From a bacterium (GTDB lineage: Bacteria > Hydrogenedentota > Hydrogenedentia > Hydrogenedentiales > SLHB01): a stretch of 14,697 bases of DNA. A model generated the notes under the pieces. It was not told where the DNA came from, searched no databases, and was given only the letters and a program-made list of their open reading frames with translations. Position 1 is the first letter of the stretch, and each line of letters starts with the position of its first letter. The stretch lies in assembly GCA_024231375.1 (NCBI GenBank), contig JAAEQP010001330.1, forward strand, positions 1-14,697, read 5' to 3'. A program made the translations under genes and the position numbers. Below are positions 7,674 through 14,697 of this stretch, one piece after another.

Positions 7674-7779
7674 CGGCTGTGGCGTGGTCGCGGTAGGGAT
7701 GCCCAATGCCGGTTGAAGTCTGCTGAGAGGATCTGGTCCAATGCCCACCGTTGGGAATCAGCATCTTCGAGGTATCGGC

Positions 7780-10700
7780 ATGTTGTCGCGTCTCAATCGC
7801 CGAAGGGTCTTCCTGTTCGGTCTGTTCGTCGTCGGGTGGGTTGCCTCAGCCGGGGCGTCCGATCTGCCCGGCGCTGTCCCCTTGCAGGCGGCCATCGAAG
7901 ATCTGGCGCAGACTCATGACGCCGGGTACCCGAACGCGGAAGCCTACCGGGAACGTCTCGCGGATCTCGAAAGCCGAGCCCGCAACGGCCAGGAGGTGCA
8001 ACCTGAGTTCGACGCCCTCCGCCAAGAGGCCCTTCTGGCGAATCCTCTGCTCACCGCCGCGCCCATCGCGTTCGTCGTGCGGCATCAGTACAAACGCGAC
8101 CACCACAACACGGGCACCATGTTCCAGCCCGGCGAAATCAACGCCCACAGTTTCCAGGGCGGCGGCGCTATCCGCACCATCGACTTCGCCCGCGGCGGCC
8201 AGGTGACCACCCTCGCGGAGTTTCCAACCGGCGTAGCCCGCGACCTCGACGTCAGCTACGACGGACGATCACTCCTATTCGCCATGCGCCCCGACACGGC
8301 CGTCCCTTACCACATCTACGAGATGAACGCCGACGGCACCGGACTTGTCCAACTGACCTTCGGCAACCAGGCCACCGACATAGATCCCACATATCTTCCC
8401 GACGGACGGATCGTGTTCTCCTCCACGCGGGATCCCAAGTACTGCGGTTGCAACCGTCACATTCAAGCGAATCTCTACCTCATGGACGCGGACGGCGCCA
8501 ACGTCCATCAGATAGGGCGGAACACGCTGTTCGAAGCCAGGCCGAGCGTCATGGACGACGGCCGGATTCTCTACGACCGGTGGGAATACGTGGACCGCCA
8601 TTTCGGACCTTCCTTCGGTCTGTGGACGGTCCGGCCGGACGGGTCTCGTCACGATCTTTTCTACGGCAACAACGCGTGGTCTCCCGGCGCCATCTTCGAT
8701 GCCCGCACCATCCCCGGAAGCCAGCAGTTCCTTGCCGTCTTCGGCGCGTGTCACGACCGGCCCTGGGGCGCTATGGTGCTCTTGGACCGTCGCAAGGGAC
8801 TCGATGGCATGGACCCCGTGGTTCGGAGTTGGCCGGCTGACATCCAGTCGCTCATGCCCAACCCACACGAGGTGCCCCGTACAACCGGCATCAACCATCC
8901 TCACCAGCCGTTGATCGATACATTCACCCAAGTGCCCGTGAAATACGAGGATCCTTGGCCCCTTTCCGACACGTACTTCTTGTGCTCACGGATGACGGGC
9001 GACGGCGAACAAATGGGGATCGTCTTGCTGGACGTCTTTGGCAACGAACTTCAGATCCACACCGAGCAACCCGGCTGCTTCGATCCCATGCCGCTGGCCC
9101 CCCGGCCCCGGCCGCCAGTCGTCCCCGATCGGACGGACCTGTCGGATTCCGCCGCCGCCTTCTATGTCGCAGACGTGTACCGAGGCACGGGCATGGAGAA
9201 TGTGCCACGTGGCGCGATCAAGACCATCCGTGTCCTCGAAGCGCCGCCCAAACGTCACTGGACCCGGAACGGCCATCATTGGCATATCGACACGCACCAG
9301 GCCCCGGCCATGAACTTCAACTGCACCAATAACAAACGCATCCTGGGCGACGCACCCGTCGAGTCCGACGGATCCGCCTACTTCGAAGTGCCACCCGGCC
9401 GGTTCCTCTTCTTCCAGCTTCTCGATGACAAAGGCATGATGGTCCAATCCATGCGTTCAGGGACGACCGCCCAGCCGGGTGAACTGGTGGGTTGCGTGGG
9501 TTGCCACGAGAACCGCCTGTCCAGCGCGCCGGTCAAGTCGGGTACTCTGGCTATGCGCCGTCCCGCCAGCAAACTGAAGCCGTGGTACGGTCCCGAGCGC
9601 GCGTTCAGCTACGTCGATGAAGTGCAGCCCGTGTTCGACAAAAACTGCGTCCGATGCCATGACTACGGCAAGGACGCGGGCAAGAAACTCAACCTGGCGG
9701 GTGACCTGGGCCTGGCGTTCAACACATCGTACCTTGCGTTGCGCACCAAGAGTCCCATGCGCTGGCACGTCGACCAACCCGGGGAACGCAAGGCCCTCAT
9801 CAAAGCCATCGACGACGGTCCTCCGCAGGTGCTGCCGCCTTACGCGTGGGGGTCTCATCGCAGCCGCCTCATCGACGTGATCCTCGGAGGACACAACGAC
9901 ATCAAGCTGGACCCCGAAAGCCTCGACCGCATTGTCACGTGGATCGACGTCAACGCGCCCTACTACGGCACCTATGCCAGCGCCTACCCTAACAACCGTT
10001 TCGGCCGGTCGCCGCTTGACGACCAGCAACTGGCCCGGCTCGCCGAGTTGACGGGGGTCCCGGTCAATGCGCCAAACGTAGGCGCTGAGTTGCAGGGCTC
10101 CCAGGTCAGCTTCACGCGGCCCGAATGCAGTCTGTGCCTCACAGGAATGGGGAAGGCTACGCCCGAGTACGCCGAGGCCGTCGCTATCATTAAGGCGGGA
10201 CAGGACACGTTGGCTAGGCTTCCACGCGCCGACATGCGAGGCTTCCGCCTGGCGAGCGAACAAGACCGTGGCCGTCAGGAACGGTGTGACACATTCGCCA
10301 CCGCGGAAACGGAAGCGCGAAAGGCCATGATCGAAGGGGGCAAGCACTTCTTCAGACCCCCGGAACCGCCGCCCGCCGTACTCGTGACCCCGGTCGCCAT
10401 TGCCTCGTCTTCCGGAGGTTCGTTCCTGGACAACGGGGGCCGCGGCGCAAGCCCCGATCCCCGGTACGTCGTTGACATGGCCATTGACGGCGATGTCGGC
10501 ACCTTCTGCTGTCTTCTCGACGACACAACCGATGGCGCCCAGCCAGATACGATTCCGGCAAAGGGAGCCCAACCCGTTACGGGGCATATCGTCTTCGACT
10601 TGGGGCATCCCCTTCCGATCCGCGGGGCGCGACTGGTTTCGCGAGTGCCTGCCGGCCCCTACAACCCACGTGAAGTCGACTATCTGGCACTCGCGGGTCC

Positions 10701-13317
10701 GGAGTATCCCGTGGGCGACGACGAGACGCGACTGCTTGCGGGTCACACGTACAGCCCCTTGCAGGCCGGAGCCATGGAAGATACGCGCTGGGACGAAGCG
10801 GTCACCCGCTACGTTGCTCTACGGGTCAAGAGCAGCTACGAATCGCGGGGGCCCGTCCACTACAACTTCCAGATCGCCGAGGTGCAGTTCTTCGTTGATC
10901 CTGAAGCCGATCTTCCGCCGGAAATGAAGCCAGGCTGGACTGGTCGTCGACAGCGCATCGAGAAGATCGCTACGATCCGTGAGGCCATGCGGGATCTGCG
11001 TAGATCCTATCCTGACCGTTACCCGGCAGGGACACTGCTGGAACGGCTGGCCGGTATCGAGCGCGGCATAGAGGACCATGTGGACGACAGCTTTGATGAG
11101 GTGGACGCGCAACTGGCGGCGCTACGCCGCGAAGCCCTCGTCGACGTCAACCCGTTGATGCCGGAACGGCTTCTCTTCGTCAAGCGCTACACCTACAGTC
11201 CCGGCTTCTACTACGCCGAGTTCATGAGGGCCAGCCGGTTTGGCGGCAACCTCTGCGTCCTCGAAGTGCCTACGGGCAAGGTCCGCGAACTCGCCCCGGA
11301 TCTCGCAGGCGGCATCTTCGACCGGTACGACCTGTCCTTCGACGGCCAGCGCGTGGTGTTCGGGTACAAGGCCGGGCCCGGTCAGGGATTCCGCATCTGG
11401 GAAGTCGGCATCGACGGCAGCGGTCTGCGGCAACTCACGGTCGATCCGCCCGACGAGCAGGCACGGATTCAGAAGTACTGGCACCCCGTCCAGAAGAAGT
11501 CGGGCGTCTACCGACACCACACGGACGATTTCCATCCATGCTACTTGCCCGACGGCGGCATCTGCTTCACCTCGTCCCGGTGCGAACAAGGCGTGCTGTG
11601 CGACCAGGGCGACAGTCTTGCTGTGAACGTGCTCTACCGGATGGACGCCGACGGCGGCAATCTGCGACGTCTGTCCCAGGGCGCCTTGAGCGAGTCCACG
11701 CCCAGCGTCGCCAATGACGGGCGCATCCTCTACACCCGATGGGAATACGTCGATAAGGGCGTCATCGCCGTACAGTCGCTCTGGGCGATGCGGCCCGACG
11801 GGTCGGGATCCACCGAGATCTACGGCAACGAGATCGCGTTCCCGCCGGTCCTCATCCACGGCCGCGCAATCCCGGGATCGAACCACCAGTACGTGGCCAC
11901 CGCCACCATGCACCATCCCTTCGCGGTGGGACCGGTCCTGCTGATTGACACTCAGCGCAACATCCGCACCCACGACCCGATTCAGTCGCTAACGCCCGAT
12001 ACCAGTCTCAGCATCGAAGGCGTCGGTAGCTTTCCCAACGGCGAGAACTTCGTCCATCGCAAGAACGGCCTCTGGGTCGCCGACAACGTAGGTCCCCTCT
12101 ACTCAGAACCTTTCCCACTCGCCGACCCCGTCACCGGCGCCGGCGGGGGCAAGTACTTCCTGGTTGACTGCAACCCGAACCAGACCTGGAACCATCCGAC
12201 GGCGTATGGCCTTTACCTCATCGACACCTTTGGCAACCGTGTGAAGGTCCACGACGATCCCGAGATCGCGTGTTGGCAACCCGTCCCACTCGCGCCTCGA
12301 ACGCGGCCGCCCGTCATTCCGACGGTCGAGCCGCCGCGTGAAACCAATCCCGACGAGGTCGTCGTGGCGATGAGCGACGTGTATCACGGGTTGGACGGCG
12401 TGCCGCGCGGAACCATTAAGTATCTGCGCATTCTTGAACAGGTGGCGCGCCCCTGGTCCGCACGACGATTCTGGCCCGACGACGAAACCCACGGACAACA
12501 CGCCGTCATCAGCATGAACGCCCACATCTTCGTGAAGGTCCATCATGGGGTAGTTCCGGTCGACGAGGATGGGTCCGCCCAGTTCGTCGTGCCCGCTCGG
12601 AAGAACCTCTTCTTCCAGGCGCTGGACGAAGATTTCATGGAAGTGCAGCGCATGCGCAGCTTCGTCAACTTCCAGCCCGGCGAGACGCGATCCTGTGTCG
12701 GGTGCCACGAGCCGAAGGCCCTGGCGCCGCCCCCGTCCACGGTCCACGCCCTGTCCCGTCCGCCTGCCAGGCCCGCCGCGCAGCCGGGCGAGACGGTCCC
12801 GCGTCCCATCCACTACGCGACCGACGTGCAGCCCATCCTCGACCGGCATTGCGTCGAGTGTCACAATCCGGAAAGACCGGAGGGGGAACTAGACCTGAGC
12901 GGCGACTTGACCGCGTTCTTCAATCGATCCTACGAAGCCATCATGAACAAGAATCTCGTGGCCCATATCCAGGAATTCAAAGGGCCGCAGGTGCGGGCAC
13001 AGAAGGGGAACGTCGTGCCCTTGCCGCCCTACTCGCTGGGGTCGCACGCCAGCCCGCTCATCACGATCATCCGCGAAGGCCACTACGAATGCACGCTTTC
13101 CGCTGAGGAAGAGGCGCGCCTCGTCACATGGGCCGATGCGAATGCGCCGTACTACGGTTCCTACTTCGGCCGCCGCAATCTGACCTACCGCGATCATCCG
13201 GATTTTCGTCCTGTGCCGACTCTGGCCTCTGCGCGAGGTATCTCACCACAAGCGCGAGCCGATCTGAATGAGGTGCCGCGCGCAACACTAGAGCCGAAGC
13301 GGAACGGAAGCGAATGA
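7780..13317 (+). CDS. Exported tandem HzsA-related tetraheme cytochrome (PD40 / cytochrome c / discoidin-like)
   Basis: This roughly 1845-residue protein holds two copies of a hydrazine-synthase-alpha-related unit. Residues 1-26 are a signal peptide (RLNRRR, a hydrophobic core, then ASAGA before SD). Unit 1 has a helical start (about 30-85), PD40/beta-propeller repeats (about 150-400; MNADGTGL, MDADGANV, RPDGSR) and a cytochrome part with CVGCH (572-576) and CVRCH (623-627). A degenerate CSLCL at 783-787 lacks the histidine. A discoidin-like beta domain spans about 867-1040. Unit 2 repeats the helical start (about 1047-1130), propeller (about 1180-1430; MDADGGNL, RPDGSG) and hemes CVGCH (1639-1643) and CVECH (1691-1695). 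Heme pairs are 51 and 52 residues apart. ATG 7780 is chosen because it starts the signal peptide directly with GAGG upstream; ATG 7741 adds 13 residues. It is probably a periplasmic or surface redox protein; the hydrazine synthase reaction itself is not supported. Confidence 0.85.
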   Translation: MLSRLNRRRVFLFGLFVVGWVASAGASDLPGAVPLQAAIEDLAQTHDAGYPNAEAYRERLADLESRARNGQEVQPEFDALRQEALLANPLLTAAPIAFVVRHQYKRDHHNTGTMFQPGEINAHSFQGGGAIRTIDFARGGQVTTLAEFPTGVARDLDVSYDGRSLLFAMRPDTAVPYHIYEMNADGTGLVQLTFGNQATDIDPTYLPDGRIVFSSTRDPKYCGCNRHIQANLYLMDADGANVHQIGRNTLFEARPSVMDDGRILYDRWEYVDRHFGPSFGLWTVRPDGSRHDLFYGNNAWSPGAIFDARTIPGSQQFLAVFGACHDRPWGAMVLLDRRKGLDGMDPVVRSWPADIQSLMPNPHEVPRTTGINHPHQPLIDTFTQVPVKYEDPWPLSDTYFLCSRMTGDGEQMGIVLLDVFGNELQIHTEQPGCFDPMPLAPRPRPPVVPDRTDLSDSAAAFYVADVYRGTGMENVPRGAIKTIRVLEAPPKRHWTRNGHHWHIDTHQAPAMNFNCTNNKRILGDAPVESDGSAYFEVPPGRFLFFQLLDDKGMMVQSMRSGTTAQPGELVGCVGCHENRLSSAPVKSGTLAMRRPASKLKPWYGPERAFSYVDEVQPVFDKNCVRCHDYGKDAGKKLNLAGDLGLAFNTSYLALRTKSPMRWHVDQPGERKALIKAIDDGPPQVLPPYAWGSHRSRLIDVILGGHNDIKLDPESLDRIVTWIDVNAPYYGTYASAYPNNRFGRSPLDDQQLARLAELTGVPVNAPNVGAELQGSQVSFTRPECSLCLTGMGKATPEYAEAVAIIKAGQDTLARLPRADMRGFRLASEQDRGRQERCDTFATAETEARKAMIEGGKHFFRPPEPPPAVLVTPVAIASSSGGSFLDNGGRGASPDPRYVVDMAIDGDVGTFCCLLDDTTDGAQPDTIPAKGAQPVTGHIVFDLGHPLPIRGARLVSRVPAGPYNPREVDYLALAGPEYPVGDDETRLLAGHTYSPLQAGAMEDTRWDEAVTRYVALRVKSSYESRGPVHYNFQIAEVQFFVDPEADLPPEMKPGWTGRRQRIEKIATIREAMRDLRRSYPDRYPAGTLLERLAGIERGIEDHVDDSFDEVDAQLAALRREALVDVNPLMPERLLFVKRYTYSPGFYYAEFMRASRFGGNLCVLEVPTGKVRELAPDLAGGIFDRYDLSFDGQRVVFGYKAGPGQGFRIWEVGIDGSGLRQLTVDPPDEQARIQKYWHPVQKKSGVYRHHTDDFHPCYLPDGGICFTSSRCEQGVLCDQGDSLAVNVLYRMDADGGNLRRLSQGALSESTPSVANDGRILYTRWEYVDKGVIAVQSLWAMRPDGSGSTEIYGNEIAFPPVLIHGRAIPGSNHQYVATATMHHPFAVGPVLLIDTQRNIRTHDPIQSLTPDTSLSIEGVGSFPNGENFVHRKNGLWVADNVGPLYSEPFPLADPVTGAGGGKYFLVDCNPNQTWNHPTAYGLYLIDTFGNRVKVHDDPEIACWQPVPLAPRTRPPVIPTVEPPRETNPDEVVVAMSDVYHGLDGVPRGTIKYLRILEQVARPWSARRFWPDDETHGQHAVISMNAHIFVKVHHGVVPVDEDGSAQFVVPARKNLFFQALDEDFMEVQRMRSFVNFQPGETRSCVGCHEPKALAPPPSTVHALSRPPARPAAQPGETVPRPIHYATDVQPILDRHCVECHNPERPEGELDLSGDLTAFFNRSYEAIMNKNLVAHIQEFKGPQVRAQKGNVVPLPPYSLGSHASPLITIIREGHYECTLSAEEEARLVTWADANAPYYGSYFGRRNLTYRDHPDFRPVPTLASARGISPQARADLNEVPRATLEPKRNGSE

Positions 13318-13505
13318 CCGATCACCGTCATTCTGAGCGAAGCGAAGAATCTCGTCCTCCCGGCGACGGTCCCGGAGTGCGAAATGCTTCGCTCACGCTC
13401 AGCATGACGGAGTGGGCGTGTCCCTGCGGCGAACACCTCCTCATCGCCTGGCCCCCCGGCACCGGCACCGACGGCTTTCTGGTGCTCGAAGGACTCGAAG
13501 AATAG
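13314..13505 (+). pseudogene. Possible small-gene remnant with in-frame palindromic repeat insertion
   Basis: An ATG overlapping the stop of the cytochrome gene (ATGA at 13314-13317) opens a 63-codon frame. Codons from about 13327 to 13408 are the dispersed palindromic repeat (HSERSEES...). The tail after it, CPCGEHLLIAWPPGTGTD and onward to the stop at 13503-13505, has C/G-ending codons typical of real genes here. This may be a short gene invaded by the repeat or the surviving C-terminus of an older gene. I recognise no family. It could equally be chance. Confidence 0.25.
13327..13408. repeat. Dispersed palindromic repeat (SERSEES-type), copy 2
   Basis: The left arm GTCATTCTGAGCGAAGCGAAG and the right arm, CTTCGC followed by CGCTCAGCATGAC, form an imperfect inverted repeat of about 82 bp. 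The left core is a sequence widespread in bacterial intergenic DNA, known from its translation HSERSEES. It is REP- or MITE-like, carries no transposase, and would be mobilised in trans if at all. Confidence 0.75.
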
Positions 13506-13544
13506 GCGGCATCCGCGCCCACTTCCGTGTTGAATCGAATCTGC

Positions 13545-13568
13545 GCTTGCGATAAGGTCTACGCAAGC
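13545..13568. promoter_or_regulatory. Inverted repeat upstream of cydA (possible operator)
   Basis: GCTTGCG (13545-13551) and CGCAAGC (13562-13568) form a perfect 7-bp inverted repeat around ATAAGGTCTA, ending 13 bases before the cydA start and next to its ribosome binding site (GGGAG, 13570-13574). A weak -35/-10 pair, TTGAAT (13530-13535) and GATAAG (13551-13556), overlaps it. This would suit repressor control or an RNA hairpin masking the start. Confidence 0.4.
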
Positions 13569-13581
13569 AGGGAGATCACCC

Positions 13582-14697
13582 ATGGAACTCGACGCGCTCA
13601 TTCTGTCACGAATCCAGTTCGCCCTGACCATCTGCTTCCACTACCTCTTCCCCCCGCTCTCCATCGGGCTGGGCTGGCTGATGGTCATCATGGAAGGCAT
13701 GTACCTCAAGACGGGCGACAAACAGTATGAGGCCATCGCCCGGTTCTGGACCGGCATCTTCGCCGTAATCTTCGCCGTTGGCGTGGCTTCCGGCATCGTC
13801 ATGGAGTTCCAGTTCGGCACCAACTGGTCCGCCTACTCCCGGTTCGTAGGCGACGTGTTCGGCTCGGCCCTCGCTGCCGAAGGAATTTTCGCCTTCTTCC
13901 TCGAGTCGGGGTTCCTGGCCGTGCTCGTGTTTGGATGGGACCGCGTATCCCCCAAGATGCACTTCTTCTCCACCGTCATGGTCGCCGTGGGCGCCTTGTT
14001 CTCGTCGGTGTGGATCACCATCGCCAACTCCTGGCAGCAGACGCCCGCAGGGCACCACGTTGTGGACATCCTGCGCAACGGCGTACCTGCCCAACGCGCC
14101 GAGATCCTCAACTTCTGGGAAGTCGTCTTCAACCCGTCGTCCGTACACCGGCTTGTCCACGTGTGGATCGGTGCGGGAATCCTCGGCGCCTTCTTCGTGC
14201 TCAGCATTTCGTCCTACTACCTCCTCAAGAACCGGCACGTCGAACCCGCCAAGAAGATGTTCAAGCTCGGCCTCATCGTCGGCCTCATCATGTCCGTGGC
14301 CGCCCCGATTTCGGGCCATTTCCAAGCGCGCCAGGTCGCCGAGACCCAGCCCGCCAAACTGGCCGCCTTCGAAGGCCTGTTTGAAACTCCGGAAGGTGGC
14401 GCGCCCTTGTACCTGTGGGGATTTCCGGACGAGAAAGCCAGGAAGGTGCACATGGGCATCGCCGTCCCCGGCATGCTCAGCTTTCTGGTTCACGACAATT
14501 TCACCACACCCGTCCCCGGTCTTGATCGGATTCCCGAAGAGGACTGGCCCCCTGTGGCTGTGTCGTTTTACACGTACCACATTATGATCGGGTTGGGCAT
14601 GTTCTTCATCGGCGTCACGGCTCTCGCCACGTTCCTCTGGTGGCGGGGCACCGTGTTCAAGCAACGATGGCTCCTGTGGATTCTGGTGTTCGCGATT
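13582..14697 (+). CDS. cydA: Cytochrome bd ubiquinol oxidase subunit I (3' end cut by window edge)
   Basis: This inner-membrane subunit oxidises quinol and carries hemes b558, b595 and d of the high-affinity terminal oxidase. The first 372 residues are visible. The start [20 protein letters not shown] contains His20, equivalent to E. coli His19. [21 protein letters not shown] is the family signature; E100 and E108 match the proton/heme glutamates E99 and E107; and LVH at 193 matches the heme b558 ligand His186. The Q-loop has PAKLAAFE with K259 and E264, equivalent to K252 and E257. YHIMIGLGM follows after about 70 residues, with M335 likely the Met393 equivalent, so the long Q-loop insertion of E. 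coli is absent (short-loop type). Start at 13582 with GGGAG eight bases before it. cydB is expected just beyond the edge. Low-oxygen respiration or oxygen scavenging is the known role. Confidence 0.97.
   Translation, partial: MELDALILSRIQFALTICFHYLFPPLSIGLGWLMVIMEGMYLKTGDKQYEAIARFWTGIFAVIFAVGVASGIVMEFQFGTNWSAYSRFVGDVFGSALAAEGIFAFFLESGFLAVLVFGWDRVSPKMHFFSTVMVAVGALFSSVWITIANSWQQTPAGHHVVDILRNGVPAQRAEILNFWEVVFNPSSVHRLVHVWIGAGILGAFFVLSISSYYLLKNRHVEPAKKMFKLGLIVGLIMSVAAPISGHFQARQVAETQPAKLAAFEGLFETPEGGAPLYLWGFPDEKARKVHMGIAVPGMLSFLVHDNFTTPVPGLDRIPEEDWPPVAVSFYTYHIMIGLGMFFIGVTALATFLWWRGTVFKQRWLLWILVFAI

Noticed and set aside
7713..7742. A promoter TTGAAG-N18-TCCAAT before the large cytochrome gene
   Set aside because: Both hexamers match only 4 of 6 positions and the -10 overlaps the alternative ATG at 7741; not distinguishable from chance.
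7780..13317. A true hydrazine synthase alpha subunit and hence anammox metabolism
   Set aside because: No HzsB/HzsC-like or hydrazine dehydrogenase gene is in the window, the protein is a double-unit form, and HzsA-related proteins are known in non-anammox bacteria.
7605..13408. A composite transposon bounded by the two palindromic repeats
   Set aside because: The two repeats are only loosely alike, there is no transposase or visible target-site duplication, and such repeats are common throughout many genomes.
13606..14664. A 352-codon minus-strand frame opposite cydA
   Set aside because: It is a shadow of cydA, with no domain and composition typical of a reversed membrane-protein gene.

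Overview
The window is GC-rich, gene-dense bacterial DNA. It carries seven complete protein genes and two genes cut by the window edges: a methyltransferase at the left and cydA at the right. Several contents point to a Planctomycetota-like or Candidatus Hydrogenedentota-like bacterium: a very large exported cytochrome related to hydrazine synthase subunit alpha (HzsA), a four-helix-bundle protein with a suffix domain, a GT-C-type membrane protein, and short palindromic repeats of the kind that translate as 'SERSEES'. This lineage is inferred from gene content only; no marker gene or rRNA is present.

Layout. Positions 1-578 (minus) hold a SAM-dependent methyltransferase that runs off the left edge. 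Positions 579-1095 are non-coding but structured: a run of hairpins ends in an intrinsic terminator (848-880), followed by a textbook sigma-54 promoter (965-979). That promoter drives glnB (PII, 1096-1437) and glnA (glutamine synthetase, 1490-2914), which form a nitrogen-assimilation operon closed by a strong terminator (2940-2985). Convergent to it on the minus strand is a four-helix-bundle protein (2986-3846) whose linker contains a tandem 81-bp repeat and 9-nt microrepeats. A sigma-70-type promoter (3983-4011) precedes a 640-residue membrane protein (4052-5974). Next come a Dabb-domain protein (6059-6379) and an NAD(P)-dependent MDR dehydrogenase (6458-7438), probably one small operon.

The right part is dominated by one 5.5-kb gene (7780-13317). 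It encodes an exported protein of about 1845 residues in which a complete HzsA-related unit (helical start, PD40/beta-propeller, diheme cytochrome c) occurs twice in tandem, with a discoidin-like domain between the copies. This gives four CxxCH heme sites on one chain. Dispersed palindromic repeats lie on both sides of it (7605-7673 and 13327-13408). The window ends inside cydA, the quinol-oxidising subunit of cytochrome bd oxidase (13582 to the edge).

The most unusual items are the tandem-duplicated HzsA-related tetraheme protein, the unexplained terminated structured RNA region upstream of glnB, and the repeat expansion inside the four-helix-bundle gene.
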